A stretch of 64,000 nt of DNA from Limnomonas spitsbergensis (taxonomy: Eukaryota > Chlorophyta > Chlorophyceae > Chlamydomonadales), in contig JAYJMM010000105.1 in the NCBI GenBank assembly GCA_037349105.1, positions 1,984,001-2,048,000 of the forward strand. The letters run 5' to 3'. Shown one piece after another: positions 49,401 to 61,600 of this stretch. Every line of letters starts with the position of its first letter. Positions within the stretch are counted from its first letter, which is position 1. The position numbers were made by a program, and so were the translations under genes. Below the pieces are notes generated by a model, which was not told the origin of the DNA, did not search any database, and was given only the letters and a program-made list of their open reading frames with translations.

Positions 49401-52400
49401 ACCCAAACAACATGTGGCGGTAGTTACGGGCTGCATGCACCGCAGCCAGCATCTCGCCCTGAAACGAGGAGTGGTTATTCTCACTCTTGTTTAGGGACCA
49501 AGAAGTACAAGCTACCATGTACTCCCTTCCACTATCATCACACTGCCCCGGCACAGCACCTATCCTATACAAAAACAAGATTCCTGCAAAAATGGGGCCG
49601 AACGCTGACGGCACGGACGAGAACTCTGACTTTGAACCGTCCACGCCAATCCAAATAAAGATGGCTGTAAAATCCCTTACATTTGTTCGAAACTCAGGTA
49701 TAATGGTCCGCTCCGCTCTACATGATCAACAACCATGGCCAGGGACCCACTTCCGGGCTGTCTGCATGAGGGCGTTGTAGCCCCCCTTGAGCAGCTCCTC
49801 TGCCCAGCAGCGGAGGCGCCACAGCAAGTCGGCAGGCAGGCTGCTTACCAGCGCATGGGCATCGCCATCCTGGACAGAGTAGAAGTTGCGGGCAGGTAGT
49901 GAGGGGAAGTGGGTCGTGCAGGGGAAGCACAGACTACAGAGAAACGTCAACAGGCAAGTGAACAGGGGGGGGGGATGTTCTGGTGGGTGTGCGGGTCAAG
50001 GGAGTGGTGAGGATCTGGAGGAAGCGGTCGAGCCACTCGGTAGTGCTTATTTGTCCAATGTGCACTAGTCTGTGGCATATTACTGCTGTTGATGTGCACA
50101 CAAATATCCAGCTCGGACATCTTGCATCCCCTAAATTGGCGTATGATCATGCAAAATAACAAAAAAAACATAAAACATTGCATCAATATCTGGAGTACTT
50201 AGTGCTTGGTGCAGACTGCAGATGCTCCTGCGGCTGATCCCAGCAGCATCCCCCCCCCCCCTGGTTGACCGACCTTGATGACGGAGGTCATGGGCGGGGG
50301 TGCAGCTGCCTGAAGCTCTGCCTTGTCAAAGCGGCTGCCCAGGTACGTGGACCGTTCGGCGGAGTCCTTGTACGTGCGCATGAAGCATGCACGGGCCCTT
50401 GAGTGCAAGCGTGGGCCCTGAGCCAGGGCTTGTGCCACTCGCTGCTTCTTCAGCCGCAGGGCTTCCTGTAGGTGCAGGAGGCGCCGGTTGGATTTCTCAT
50501 GCAGAACACAGCTGTTGTTTTCCTTGTAAGGTCAAGTATACAACGGAGGAGACGGCAATGGGACGGCAGCGGCAAAAGTTGTATTTCTGCATCCAGCAGG
50601 GAACGCGGGGAAGCATCTTGCAAGAGGCTTTTGCAGGGTGGGAAGCGAAGACCACTCAAAGTTTGGTAGGAAGCGAGCAAGCGTAGCCAGTAGCACTGCC
50701 TCACCACTAGCATGAGTTCACCCAGGCTACACTCTGCCGACTTCTTGGGGAGGGCAGGTGCAGCGCCTGCCTCACGCTGCTGCTGGATCGGCTGCAGGCG
50801 GGCCTGCGTTAGTTCGTGCGGGCCTGCTGCCGACACCACAGAGGCGCACAGCCCGAGCAGAAGGGGCAACTCGTTCCTGCAGGGGCCGGCACAACGAAGA
50901 CGTTCGTGAGGTCAGGGGAACTACCCACATGTGGTGGCAGATGGCTGGCTGGGCCGTTGGCGGATATCTACAACATGGGTGTAGCTTGTAAGGCAAGGCC
51001 GGCATGGTGAACTAGCCATGAAAGATTGACAGGCACTATATGCTGGTGGTCAAAGGCGTAGCCAGGTCTAATAAGAACCAGACCTGCCCCATCAGCTCCC
51101 AGCTGCAGGCATTTTTGGCACAAAGGGCGAAAACGTGTAGGGCAGCCTACAGCAGCTGGTGATCCATCGCAACAGCAGCTTCTTAGCGTGCGCTAAAAAA
51201 GGCACGCACGGTGTGCACTAGGTTGACTCACAACTTGATGGGAGCAGTGGGGGGAAAGCTATGCATTTTCATGGGCACCGGTTTATATAACTTTTTTTTG
51301 GTGTGCCACCATCAACGTATCCACTCATTGCACCCAATATCGTTTTAAGTAAGGGCCGGGCCATCAGATCAGGTGGAAAGTAAAGAGACATTGACATGAA
51401 TAGAGGTACCGGTACCGTAGATTTGATTTCCAATCCCTCAGGTACGAAAAAATGATTTTTTTGCATGCTGTCCTCAGGGCAAACCCGTGGCGTCGACGAT
51501 CGATGATTAGTATAATTTGTAAATGCATGGATCCTTCAACCCCAAACAACATTCATTATGAGGGAAGGTAAAGCTAATCTACGGTTCATGCATACCTGAA
51601 ATAAATGCATGCATGCATAGAGATACATGCGTACCTGAAAGGTCTCTCAGCAGCTCGCTGTGTCACATGGAGGAAGAGCTCCATGACATTTTCCTCAAAC
51701 AGCGTAGTGAGGAATTTCGCCTGGGGTTGGAATGGGAAATACGGCAGGCAAGTGTGTTATCATGGGGTTGTGGGCCTTGCTCCTCTATTTGATGCAAATA
51801 AAGCTTTCTATGCAAGGCAGCATTGGTGTAAGCGGAAAACTTGTCATACGAGGCATCATTGGTATCGACAGACAATGTGTTGTGCAAGGCAGCATGTGCA
51901 CCGCTGCATATCTTGAACTCCGACATTGAATGTGAATCAAACATCTCAAAACCCCGAGTAATGAATCAGCCCTCTTGACAAAGCCACACCTGTAAATCCT
52001 GAAAGGCATTCCCATGAGCGCATCCGGGCTGACGTTCCTCGTCCTTCAACTCCAGAAGGTTCCTGAAAAAGGTCATCACGAGCTGCACAGTGGCCGAGTC
52101 TTGCTGAGACATGCGCGGGTGCTTGGATAGAGGCTCTGCTACCAAGGACACTATAACCTGCGAGCACAAGGTGACAACTAGGTCATGTGGGTCACATGAT
52201 GCTGAAGGTCTAGCAAGCCGCACAGCCTGCAATCGCCCAGGACCTGAAGGGTCAAGGATTGCCATCTGTCAACACTGGTAGTTTGCAGGCTCAAGTGCAT
52301 TCATAGATATGCCACAGCAATAATGTAGCTGCAGCTGCATCTGAACTTGAAATCTGAGGCCATGTATTCCTGCCCTACAAATTGCTGCTCAAACTACTCA

Positions 52401-53524
52401 AGCCTCATGCCAGGTGTTGTAACGGAAATAGGCACCGCACTAGGCACCCAATGCACCTCCGGTAGAATCTTATTTTGTCCAGCCACTGTTTTGACTGACG
52501 TTGTTTTGCATAACACTGATTGGCGGATACGGTAGCCACCAGTACACTATGCTTCTGACAGCTTCAGCACACTACCGTAATCAAGCTACTGCAATTTCCC
52601 GATTCCAGGGTTATAGAGCCTCATGTTACCTGCTGGAGGGCCCCATTAGCTTGCCCATAACTACTTGAACCAAGATAACTTTGGTTCTACCCATGAGTGC
52701 ACAGCAATTTGTTGGTGTAGCGACCCACCACCACAGCCTCTGGCTTTGTGAAAGACGCCTTGATAGAGCGCTGGTGTTGAAGCTGCCTTTCGATGTCAGC
52801 GCTCGTCATATCCACAGGCATAGTGAGGAAAGTGAGCACTTTTACTGCATACATCAAGGTATTTGTTTGTGAGTCACAGATGACAGGCATGAGCTGCAAA
52901 GCCTTTCCCGGGCCATGGAATACATGTAGTGGTCACGCCAGTGACCAACGATGGCCAATGTGGGTCGCTGACCCCAAATTTGGCTCAGAGCAGTCCAGGA
53001 CCATGAAACCAAGCGTGGCAGTAGACCGGTGCCCCTAGGGCCTCCGTGCATTCCTGCAACTGCCATGTAGGGGAAGCTGACGTTCACCAAGTGCTTACAG
53101 CGGCTTAAGTTAGTGCTATCCATGCTGTGCTAGGGACAGCATACCTGGTCCATGTATGGAACGCTGCTCATTGCAGGGCAATCAAGTTCCCATGTCAGCT
53201 AGGAACTAGCTGCTGGCATCTTTGGAATTACACTTCCTTCTCACATGCATTGAAGACGAGGTCACGGTCCCCTGAATACGCTGTGATCAGCGGGACCAGC
53301 TGTGAGCTCGCCGTTTGAAAGCTCGCAAGTTTGAAGAACACGGGGCGAGTGTCGGGGTCGTCAAGGCGCAGGAAGCGCTGCAAGTCTTTCAGGCATCCGA
53401 CGCAATCGTCACTTTTCTGGTACCTGCGAACGCCCCTTTTCTCCACGAAGCCACCGATGTCGCTACTGACTGCTACCAGGAGGTCCAGGTCCAAGGCACC
53501 GGGGTCCTTATTGCTCGAACCCAT
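31463..53524 (-). CDS. TIM: TIMELESS / Tof1 / Swi1 replication-fork protection protein, 30 exons, 1779 aa
   Basis: Exons in coding order (minus): 53524..53245, 52844..52729, 52157..51990, 51720..51635, 50876..50705, 50465..50274, 49869..49751, 47805..47703, 47400..47212, 46522..46419, 46107..45996, 45658..45427, 44742..44615, 44060..43881, 43633..43493, 43164..42949, 42805..42711, 42476..42313, 41698..41561, 41205..41120, 37539..37441, 36986..36756, 36193..35924, 35664..35479, 35119..34927, 34515..34344, 34080..33951, 33605..33442, 32814..32605, 32126..31463. All are in phase. The N-terminal TIMELESS domain shows CVGCLKDLQRFLRLDD, ALKVLTFLTMPVD, VMTFFRNLL, LFEENVMELFL and HSRARACFMRTYK. The central part has SATMGWETFHLV, YGLRHYANNSAATNA, MLYQLSVLRVMHALL and MLFVDLMFWKTTTVV. 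With TIPIN, the family stabilises stalled forks and couples helicase to polymerase. The protein is longer than human (about 1200 aa) or plant TIM, mainly through a repeated C-terminal region and an acidic, Lys/Arg-rich tail. The exon 2 donor is ambiguous by a few codons. Confidence 0.92.
38232..40703 (+). mobile_element. hAT transposon (degenerate) in TIMELESS intron 20, 2472 bp
   Basis: The ends are inverted repeats: CAGGGTCCTGGGGGCC at the left and the near-complement GGCCCCCCAGGACCCTG at the right (one extra G/C). A perfect 8-base target duplication GACAGCAC flanks the element (38224-38231 and 40704-40711), the hAT hallmark. Subterminal palindromes GTCGGCGTCAGCCGACC occur twice near the right end (about 40628-40675), and related GCGTCAGCGTCAGCCGAC sequence lies near the left end. 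The element is antisense to its host gene. Confidence 0.93.
38597..40100 (+). pseudogene. Decayed hAT-family transposase
   Basis: Recognisable motifs are FYTLMCDSSTDVS, IGFASDGASVIMG, VAVHCVAHRCNLVM, FKSAHNIFSKSPKRQ and FPSFNATRWFSR. The frame shifts near 39200 and continues with the C-terminal part (YMLRDILLPVEVLSKALQGD, DDLDDLFDAEFETLL). After a stop at 39841 the dimerisation-region remnant HTASVERGFSLHRIF appears in another frame with a further in-frame stop. At least two frameshifts and two stops make it non-functional. An additional acidic frame (40111-40440) ends in DDLPLAALGW and may be its tail. Confidence 0.85.
46735..47060. repeat. CATGCAACAGCC-type degenerate minisatellite in TIMELESS intron 9
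   Basis: Roughly 20 imperfect units related to CATGCAGCAGCC and CATGCAACAACAT follow one another at a spacing of about 14-18 bases. They lie wholly in the intron 46523-47211. No coding capacity is inferred. Confidence 0.7.
48395..48825. repeat. GGGCAGCAGG-type minisatellite in TIMELESS intron 7
   Basis: Repeated GGGCAGCAGG, CAGTAGGCAGCAGGCAGG and AAGCTGGGCAGCAGG elements form an irregular array. It gives Cys/Pro-rich artefact frames on the minus strand. It adjoins the Ty3/gypsy relic in the same intron. Confidence 0.75.
48905..49690 (-). mobile_element. Ty3/gypsy-type retrotransposon fragment (RNase H region)
   Basis: The minus strand reads an RNase H domain relic: WIGVDGSKSEF, GQCDDSGREYMVACTSWSLN, SFQGEMLAAVHAARNYRHML, a frameshift near 49378, then HEPLTYLMASQELTGQRDRW, ALMLQELDITMVHRPGACHQ and NADVPSRSP. 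The order (DxS start, SLNKSE, GExLA, DHEPL-like, VHRPG...NADxxSR) is that of Ty3/gypsy pol. No LTR, integrase or complete reverse transcriptase was seen. It lies in TIMELESS intron 7 in the same orientation as the gene. Confidence 0.82.
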
Positions 53525-54479
53525 TTTTCAAAAACCAGAACCACTGTGGCGTGTCGAACTTAGGTATTGAGAATCAAAACTTCGTAAATAATCTTCGTAT
53601 GCCGTAGTGCAGTCGACAAAGTAAGGATACCATAGCGGGAGCGGAATTGTCTTTTTTCAAAACTTCTGTACAACGCGGTTTTAGATCTGTATCAGTCAGA
53701 TCTATACAACAAAAGCAACATTTTGCGCAAACATGTTGTGCTGTGCGGCAGATTACGCCCCCAGGATTTATCTCCATCGTATGCCATACGCCACAGCCTC
53801 TTGAGCAGGACCATACATGATTGTGTTGCTTTCTGCTTCTTTTTCACTCCAGTTCATACCCAACAACCATAAGTGTGATAGGAATGTGCGGTGCCATGCG
53901 CGGCGGGACATTGGCTCCCGATTCACCAATTACCGGTCACCTTGGCTTGGATTAGGGGCCGGATCTTTGCATGCATGGCGTGGTATCCATAATTTACCGT
54001 ACGATGAAAGCTGATCTTACTTCATAGGCAGTCATCCTTGGAAGGAAGCAGGGACGGAAGCATTATATACCGGTATGATATTATTTACAGCAGTACCCAG
54101 AGCCTGCTTAAAATATCAGCAGCATGAAACAAAGTCATCTAATTCATACCGTACCCCAATTCTCTCGCACTCTCACAAAATTGTATGGGTTTCCTAATTG
54201 ACTGAACGAACAAAGAGGTCCCAGCGGGCGATGGCCAATCCGGTCATCCAAGCATCCATAATACCATTGAGCTGAGCACTGGCTAATGACTAGCGAGCAC
54301 TAGGACCCACAAGCTCTTGGTCCAAGGCTTTCATCCAGATCAAGACTTGCAGCAATTCACTTCACCCCAGTCTCATCATTGAGTCAAGTCCTCACTTCGA
54401 TACCATTGCACATAAAAGCAGATTATTAAGTCCCCTCCCCAAGCTCTTCACAGTTATACATCAAATCCTCGCAGTGCTC
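53525..54479. other. Spacer between TIMELESS start and DUF760 end
   Basis: Both flanking genes are on the minus strand, so this about 950-base stretch should hold the DUF760 3' UTR and the TIMELESS promoter. On the minus strand a TGTAA (near 54090), the usual green-algal poly(A) signal, lies about 390 bases after the DUF760 stop. One TACCGGTA palindrome is at 54068-54075. Confidence 0.5.
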
Positions 54480-56716
54480 TCATGTTCGCCTTACCAGTCC
54501 ATCTTCAGCAGTCCTCAGAGCATAGCCAACAACAAGAAGCCAGAGTAGGACCTGAAGTACAGAAGCAGCACACAATGGGAAAATCAAGATCGGACGAAGC
54601 CAGATATCAGAAGACAAAAACCACATTTTAGTACCTGAGTCCCTTCAAGCCAGATACCCGAGGGGCTGCTAACCTCGTGCCATGCTCCCCCAGTCCCCCC
54701 TCACCCCCCCCCCCACATCAGAGGCTATCGCACCTTGCTCAGCTCATTTGAATCAAACTCCGAGCTCATGCTGCTGAGCTGCTCGTGGTCGCTGGTGCCC
54801 ATCAGGCGTGCGACGAAAGCGTCGATTGCATCCAGTACCTCCGGAGAGGCCTCTGCCGTCAGGCCCACCATGCCATCGCCAGACAAGCCCTTCAGGAAGT
54901 CCAGCAGCTCGCCTCGGCTGCCAGCTGCAGCGGCCACGGCTGCTGACGCTGCAGCCGCACCTGCCCGTGAGTTCCCTGGGAGCAGTTTGGCCAGGGCCGC
55001 AACCTTCCGGGCGCCATCACGCTCAGCCCCCCACGGAATCCAGCCACCGTCCTCTCCACTGGTAAGTCCTGCAATGGGCAAGGGCGCTGTGGAGGTCGGG
55101 GCGCTGGCTGCCGAGGCCGCTGCCAGCTGCTTCTTCAGCTCCTCAACCTCCTCCTCCAGCTGCAACATGTACGTCGAGGCGGCTATCCGCTCCAGCCCGT
55201 TTTCGTGGTGCCATCTTAATACTTCACCCTAGAGAAAGAGGAGTGGGAAATGCCATGAAGGCTTTTAAGCAGCAGCCAGGCAGGCAGGCACCAAGAATGC
55301 ACAAAATTCCTATCGAATCTTGTCACATGCCACTATGTAGGCCTGTCTGCTACATAAAATAGGCAGGCATGCCAAAATGAGGTAGGCTTTATATCCAAAA
55401 CTCGACCCGCGTCAACAGCCCTGGCAAGTTGGAATGCAGGAGTAAGGGATGCTTCCCGACATAGAGTACAGGCACCCAAAAGGACAAGAAAAGTGTCAGT
55501 CTTGTTAGTCAGTCCCAACCCACCTCCACCCGGATCTTCTGAACGCCTGGGGCGTACTTCTCCTCACTCTCTAGCAGGCCCCAGCTGCCGACATCCTCTG
55601 TGCTGCTTTCGCTGCTGCTGCTGCCGCTGTTGAAGCTAAGAACACTGGCCACCGATGCAGCACTGCTTGCCACAGCTTGGGTCGCCGGAGAGGACAGGCG
55701 CTTCGCATCACTGGCAGCCGGCGCAGGCCCTAAGCTGGTCATCACGCCATCAAAAGAAGATTGAAGCTCCATGCGGTACTGTGTAAGTAACAGCAGCATG
55801 GCAGAGTCACACCCTGCGGCTCTGGGCAGGCAACTGTGGCAGAGCAAGATCATGACATGTGCTACCATGTGCGAAGCAGAGGCATGGTAGGTTCCTGCCA
55901 TGCCGCACTGTGTTGCTTGACATACTTGGTGGCGTGCCTGCACGTGCAGCTCACACTGGCAGACCCACCTGTGCACTTCGAAACAGGTAACCAGTCATTG
56001 CCATGGTGAAGAAAAGATGAGCCAGGCTGTCTGCTGCCTGCATGATGAAGATTGAGGAGAGGATAAGCTTCATGCCCATGCCAGCTTGGCGTTCAAGTCA
56101 TGCGGCACCTCAAGCGCCGTCGCTACACACCACAGTAGCATGCAGGAGTTTGCATGGACATTGACAGTTAGTTGCAAAAAGCCCATGTCCATGCAAAAAC
56201 CTGCATGGGTTTTGGGCTGCAAGGGTCAGGCAACCGCGGTCAGCGTTTGCATCAGTGTGGATGACATATGCAAACGAGCTAATGACCCACTGTGGAGACC
56301 CTGACTTCAAAGTAAGTGGCTGGGAGTGTGCCGACCAGGTTGCTGACGGTCTGGCGCATGGCTGCGACCACGGCTGGCGGAGCAGACTTGACAAACCCCT
56401 CGGTGTCCTTCGGGTCGGCTTCGTTGACATACTTCAGCATGAGCGCGCCGCGCCTGGCCTGCGCGACGAGGAGAAGATGCCGACGGTCACATACGCGACA
56501 CCGTGCATTTGCGCAACCTTTTGCGCTTTTTGGTTGCCCCACCTTGTCAGCGGAGGATGTGGGCTCGAGGGAGGCCTTGCAGGTGAGCGCCCTATTCCCA
56601 TGATGACGAGACGGCGAGCTCAATGTCAAGGGGGGGCGGGTCTCCAGAAGCACAGTGGGACCTCGGACCTGAATACCCGTTCCCCAACACGCTCCGCATC
56701 TCAAAGAAAGCAACAT
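54480..56716 (-). CDS. DUF760 protein with two DUF760 repeats, probably plastid, 6 exons, 410 aa
   Basis: Exons in coding order (minus): 56716..56543, 56458..56291, 56037..55969, 55778..55524, 55228..54734, 54551..54480, all GT-AG and in phase. The first 50 residues are rich in Leu, Arg, Ser and Thr and low in acidic residues, like a chloroplast transit peptide. The first DUF760 unit (about residues 64-145) reads MLKYVNEADPKDTEGFVKSA, VVAAMRQTVSNLVGTLPATY and FFTMAMTGYLFRSAQYRMEL. The second (about 335-406) reads LLDFLKGLSGDGMVGLTAEA, SPEVLDAIDAFVARLMG and VLLWLLVVGYALRTAED. A coiled coil (MLQLEEEVEELKKQL) lies between them. The family is widespread in plants, algae and cyanobacteria; its biochemical role is unknown to me. 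Intron 1 is 84 bases, in frame and without stops, so its retention would add 28 residues. Confidence 0.88.
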
Positions 56717-58664
56717 TTTAAATCCCTGATGTCGTTCACTTGATAGCTCTGTGGCGCCTTTTTGCGACTCCTGCTACCTGGGAGATTGCTGGCAGTCCCA
56801 ACCCTGAGATATGAGGGATTTCGAATCAATCACCAGTTAATTCATACATTCACTACACATGGTGGGTGTAAGTGGGTTATTTCAGAAACGATGCATTTCG
56901 GTTTTCTTGGCGACCACATGAAGGTGCGAGGGCTGTGGTGTAGTGTCCTGATGTCCGTACAGTTCTCTGGGGGGGGGGTGATACCAGCCTGTAGTGTGGA
57001 AAATTTAGCAGGTGCAGAAGCAGCGGCGACAGCAGGCGGGTGGAGTGGCAACATTGTCTATTTGTCTGGCAGCCTTGGCAGGTACCGGTAGCTATGACTT
57101 GTGAGCCAGCAGACAACCGAGCTGGAAAACTATTGAGTGATCCGCGAGCACCAGAGGGCGACCACTGATCGCGACCCCTTCAATATTACATACATCGTCA
57201 GCTACTGGAAAAGCTGGCGCAAGTTGCGACCAATATTTCCGCAATCCCCATTTATTTCTTTGAGTCTCGCTGGCGCGACAGGTCACACACCTGGCACACA
57301 ACAATGTAACTGCCAAACCGCAAGTTCATGTCAATCTGTCAACGATGTATGCCAGCCGAGACTGACAGGACAGGCTGATAGGCGGGCACGGAAAATACTA
57401 AATTGGAATACAGATGTATCACACGCTATCTACCATTCGCATCGGGAATTAAATCGCATCACCTGCTTATCCAATTCATGCTCCAAATTCTTATCTCAAG
57501 CGATTCCAGCGGACTCGGCAGATAGGCCGGGGTCGTGGACGTGTTAGTGAACTGCTTCAACTTCTGCCAAATTTCCAAACATTGTTTAATCAGGCCGTAA
57601 CAAGTGCACACAGTATCCACCTTCCACTCAGTGCGTTCTTGTCACGCCTGACGGTGCCGCCCTGCGACAGTGATCAGCCCGGCGCTGGTGCGACGGGAGT
57701 TGGGAGGTCGACAGCACCCACCCGAACAAGCTTAGAGAGTCAATCGACTCGTGGCGACTGGCGCACCTCGGTCAGTATTTTAGGCTGATAGGACATGCAA
57801 GCCTCACACTGTCTCAGAGTCAGCTATTGAGAGACAGCGGGTGCCGGTGCAGAAAAACGACCGGTACCGGTCATGATGGCTAGTACCAGCTGCCTGCCTG
57901 GATGGGCCCTACATTTATGAGTGATGAACCTCTTCTGTGACTTCCATGAGTAGGGCTACCGGATTTTATTTACATGCCAGTTATACAGAGGCCAAAGTGT
58001 ATGCCTTCTTTTGTCTGTCCGCCTGTCTGATGGCGGGTGATAAACAGAATAATGGCGAGGAAATTAAGCCACTGCGGGCAGTGCTGGCATGCTGCACTCA
58101 CTGTTTCCTGCACCCAAACAACACCGCAGGGCGTGCCTTTCTTCCTTGCTCTAGCTAGTCACCCCTGCACTGGTCAAATTTAAAGTTGAGGCAGCAGGCT
58201 TCCTGGGGGCAATAGGGTAATGGTCGGAACCATGGGTTCATCCATGAGTGTGATTAGTGGGATGCCATGCATGCTTGATCTAACAAAAGAGAGAGGACCA
58301 TACTCCATCCCAGCATGGCCTCCAGCGATTAAACTTCATGTTCATGCTGGATGACCACCTGGTCGAAGGCTGGGCTATCAGAAGTCAACATTGGTGACTG
58401 ACACCCTCACTGCTCAAACCTAGTAAACCCCTCAACCCTCACATGCACTGATCAAACCTGGCCTTCCCATCTTACCTGCTTGATGACCGTGTTTGCAATG
58501 TGACAAGGCTGGGTGCGCCGCACCCTTTCATCTGCTGCCTACCTTTCTGAGTCCACCCGAGCATTGACAAACTTTGCATAACTCCCTCACAGGCCGCCCA
58601 GAGTTGAATGGCAGCAGGCGCAGGCCCAGCAGCAGCCTCTGCAGCAAGGAAAAGTGGGGGACAG
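56717..58664. other. Divergent intergenic region between DUF760 and the proline-rich gene
   Basis: Both neighbours start facing away from this 1.9-kb stretch, so it should contain both promoters. I see no gene. TACCGGTA occurs at 57083-57090, and a GACCGGTACCGGTC perfect palindrome lies near 57860-57873. Confidence 0.5.
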
Positions 58665-61600
58665 ATGGTAACAGAAGGAGCAAGAGCTGAAGTCCAGCGA
58701 CAGGGAAGAAAATATGAGGTTGTCAGAGCCTCTGGCCAAACCCACAAGCCCCTTACCCTGTGTTGCCTTCTGGCAGTGCTCTTCTTGCTGAACTTAGAGT
58801 GGGCACAAGCCATCAACCCACCACCTCCCAGCCTGCTGCTGCCTCCCCCATCCCCTACCCCCCCCCCTCTTCCACCACCGTCCCCTCCCCCCTCCCCTAG
58901 TCCCCCCCCAGATCCTCCCACCCCTTCTCCACCTCCGGATCCTCCCTCACCACCGCAACCTCCCAAACCCCCACCTGCACCCCCCAGACCACCACCAACC
59001 CCACCAAGTCCCCCACCTTCCCCCCCTCCACTGCCACCTAGCCCATCGCCACCCAGTCCACCCCCGTCACCTCCTCCCAGCCCCCCACCGATTCCACCAC
59101 TACCTCCAAGCCCCCCATCCCCACCACCAGACCCTCCCTCTCCGCCGTCACCTCCATCTCCTCCTCCTGCCCCGCCTAACCCATCCCCACCTCCGAATCC
59201 TCCCAGTCCTCCTCCTATCCCGCCTCCAACCCCTAAGCCCCCTCCAGCTCCTCCATCTCCGCCACCCTTGCCTCCTAGCCCCCCACCAAGCCCCTCACCC
59301 CCACCCACACCTCCAAATCCTCCATTGCCCCCAAGTCCTCCACCCAGCCCTCCACCCTCTCCGCCAGGGCCTCCTTCGCCCAGTCCTCCCAAGCCACCAC
59401 CATCACCCCCACCATCTCCGTCACCACCTCCTTCACCACCTCCCAGCCCGTCACCACCCAGCCCACCACCATCCCCACCTCCTAGCCCTAATCCTCCCAG
59501 TCCTCCTCCTTCCCCTCCTCCAATCCCTCCTTCTCCCAGCCCTCAGCCTTCCCCACCTCCCAGCCCTCTCCCTCCCAGCCCTCCTCCTTCACCACCTCCC
59601 AGCCCTCAACCTCCAAACCCTCCTCCTTCCCCACCTCCTAATCCTCCTTCTCCAAGCCCACCACCCTCCCCACCTCCCCGCCCACCATCTCCCAGCCCTC
59701 CTCCTTCCCCTCCACCCAGCCCACCTTCTCCCAGACCCCCTCCTTCACCACCTCCCAGCCCCCCACCACCTAGCCCTCGTCCTCCCAGCCCTTCACCTCC
59801 AAGCCCTCCTCCTTCCCCACCTCCATCTCCACCTCCTAGCCCTCCTCCTCCCAGGCCTCCTCCTTCCCCCCCACCCAGCCCGCCTCCACCATCTCCTCCC
59901 CCTAGTCCTCCTCCTTCCCCCCCTCCTAGGCCTCCACCATCGCCTCCCCCAAGTCCCCCTCCTAGCCCCCCTCCCCCCCACCCTCCACCATCACCACCAC
60001 CTAGCCCGCCTCGTCCTCCCCCTCCTAGTCCCCCACCTTCGCCACCACCATCCCCTCCACCGAGCCCACCTCCATCACCACCCCCAAGCCCCCCCCCCTC
60101 CCCTCCTCCAAGTCCTCCTCCTTCTCCCCCGCCTAGGCCCCCACCTTCTCCTCCCCCCTCCCCTCCGCCTAGTCCTCCCCCATCTCCTCCACCAAGCCCT
60201 CCCCCCTCCCCCCCTCCCAGTCCGCCTTCCCCCAGCCCTCCACCATCACCACCGCCAAACCCTCCCCCATCTCCACCCCCAAGCCCTCCCCCCTCCCCTC
60301 CACCAAGCCCACCTCCCTCTCCACCCCCAAGTCCCCCCCCTTCCCCTCCACCAAGTCCTCCTCCTTCTCCCCCGCCTAGGCCCCCACCTTCTCCTCCCCC
60401 CTCCCCTCCGCCTAGTCCTCCCCCATCTCCTCCACCAAGCCCTCCCCCCTCCCCCCCTCCCAGTCCGCCTTCCCCCAGCCCTCCACCATCACCACCGCCA
60501 AACCCTCCTCCATCTCCACCTCCCAGTCCCCCGCCATCACCTCCCCCCTCCCCTCCACCCAGCCCACCTCCCTCTCCACCCCCAAGTCCCCCCCCCTCCC
60601 CTCCTCCAAGTCCTCCTCCTTCTCCCCCTCCTAGTCCCCCACCTTCTCCTCCCCCCTCCCCTCCGCCTAGTCCTCCCCCATCTCCTCCCCCGAGTCCTCC
60701 CCCCTCCCCCCCTCCCAGTCCGCCTTCCCCCAGCCCTCCACCATCACCACCGCCAAACCCTCCTCCATCTCCACCTCCCAGTCCCCCACCATCACCTCCC
60801 CCCTCCCCTCCACCCAGCCCACCTCCCTCTCCACCCCCAAGTCCCCACCCCTCCCCTCCTCCAAGTCCTCCTCCTTCTCCCCCTCCTAGTCCCCCACCTT
60901 CTCCTCCCCCCTCCCCTCCGCCTAGTCCTCCCCCATCTCCTCCCCCAAGTCCTCCCCCCTCCCCCCCTCCCAGTCCGCCTTCCCCCAGCCCTCCACCATC
61001 ACCACCGCCAAACCCTCCCCCATCTCCACCCCCAAGTCCCCCCCCCTCCCCTCCTCCAAGTCCTCTTCCTTCTACCCCTCCTAGTCCCCCACCTTCTCCT
61101 CCCCCCTCCCCTCCGCCTAGTCCTCCCCCATCTCCCCCACCAAGCCCTCCCCCCTCCCCCCCTCCCGGTCCGCCTTCCCCCAGCCCTCCACCATCACCAC
61201 CGCCAAACCCTCCCCCATCTCCACCTCCCAGTCCCCCACCATCACCTCCCCCCTCCCCTCTACTCAGCCCCCCTCCCTCTCCACCCCCAAGTCCCCCCCC
61301 CTCCCCTCCTCCAAGTCCTTCACCTCCTCCCCCTCCTTGTCCCCCACCTTCGCCTCCCCCCTCCCATCCACCAAGCCCTCCTCCATCTCCATCCCCAAGT
61401 CCTCCTCCCTCCCCACCTCCCAGCCCTCACACTTCGAGCTCACCACCATCACCACCGCCAAACCCTCCTCCATCTCCACCTCCCAGTCCCCCGCCATCAC
61501 CCTCCCTCACCCCTCCACTCAGCCCACAGCCATCCCCACCTCCTCAACCTCCCCTTTCTCCCCCTCCTAGCCCTCCACCGTCCCCCCCTCCCAACCAACC

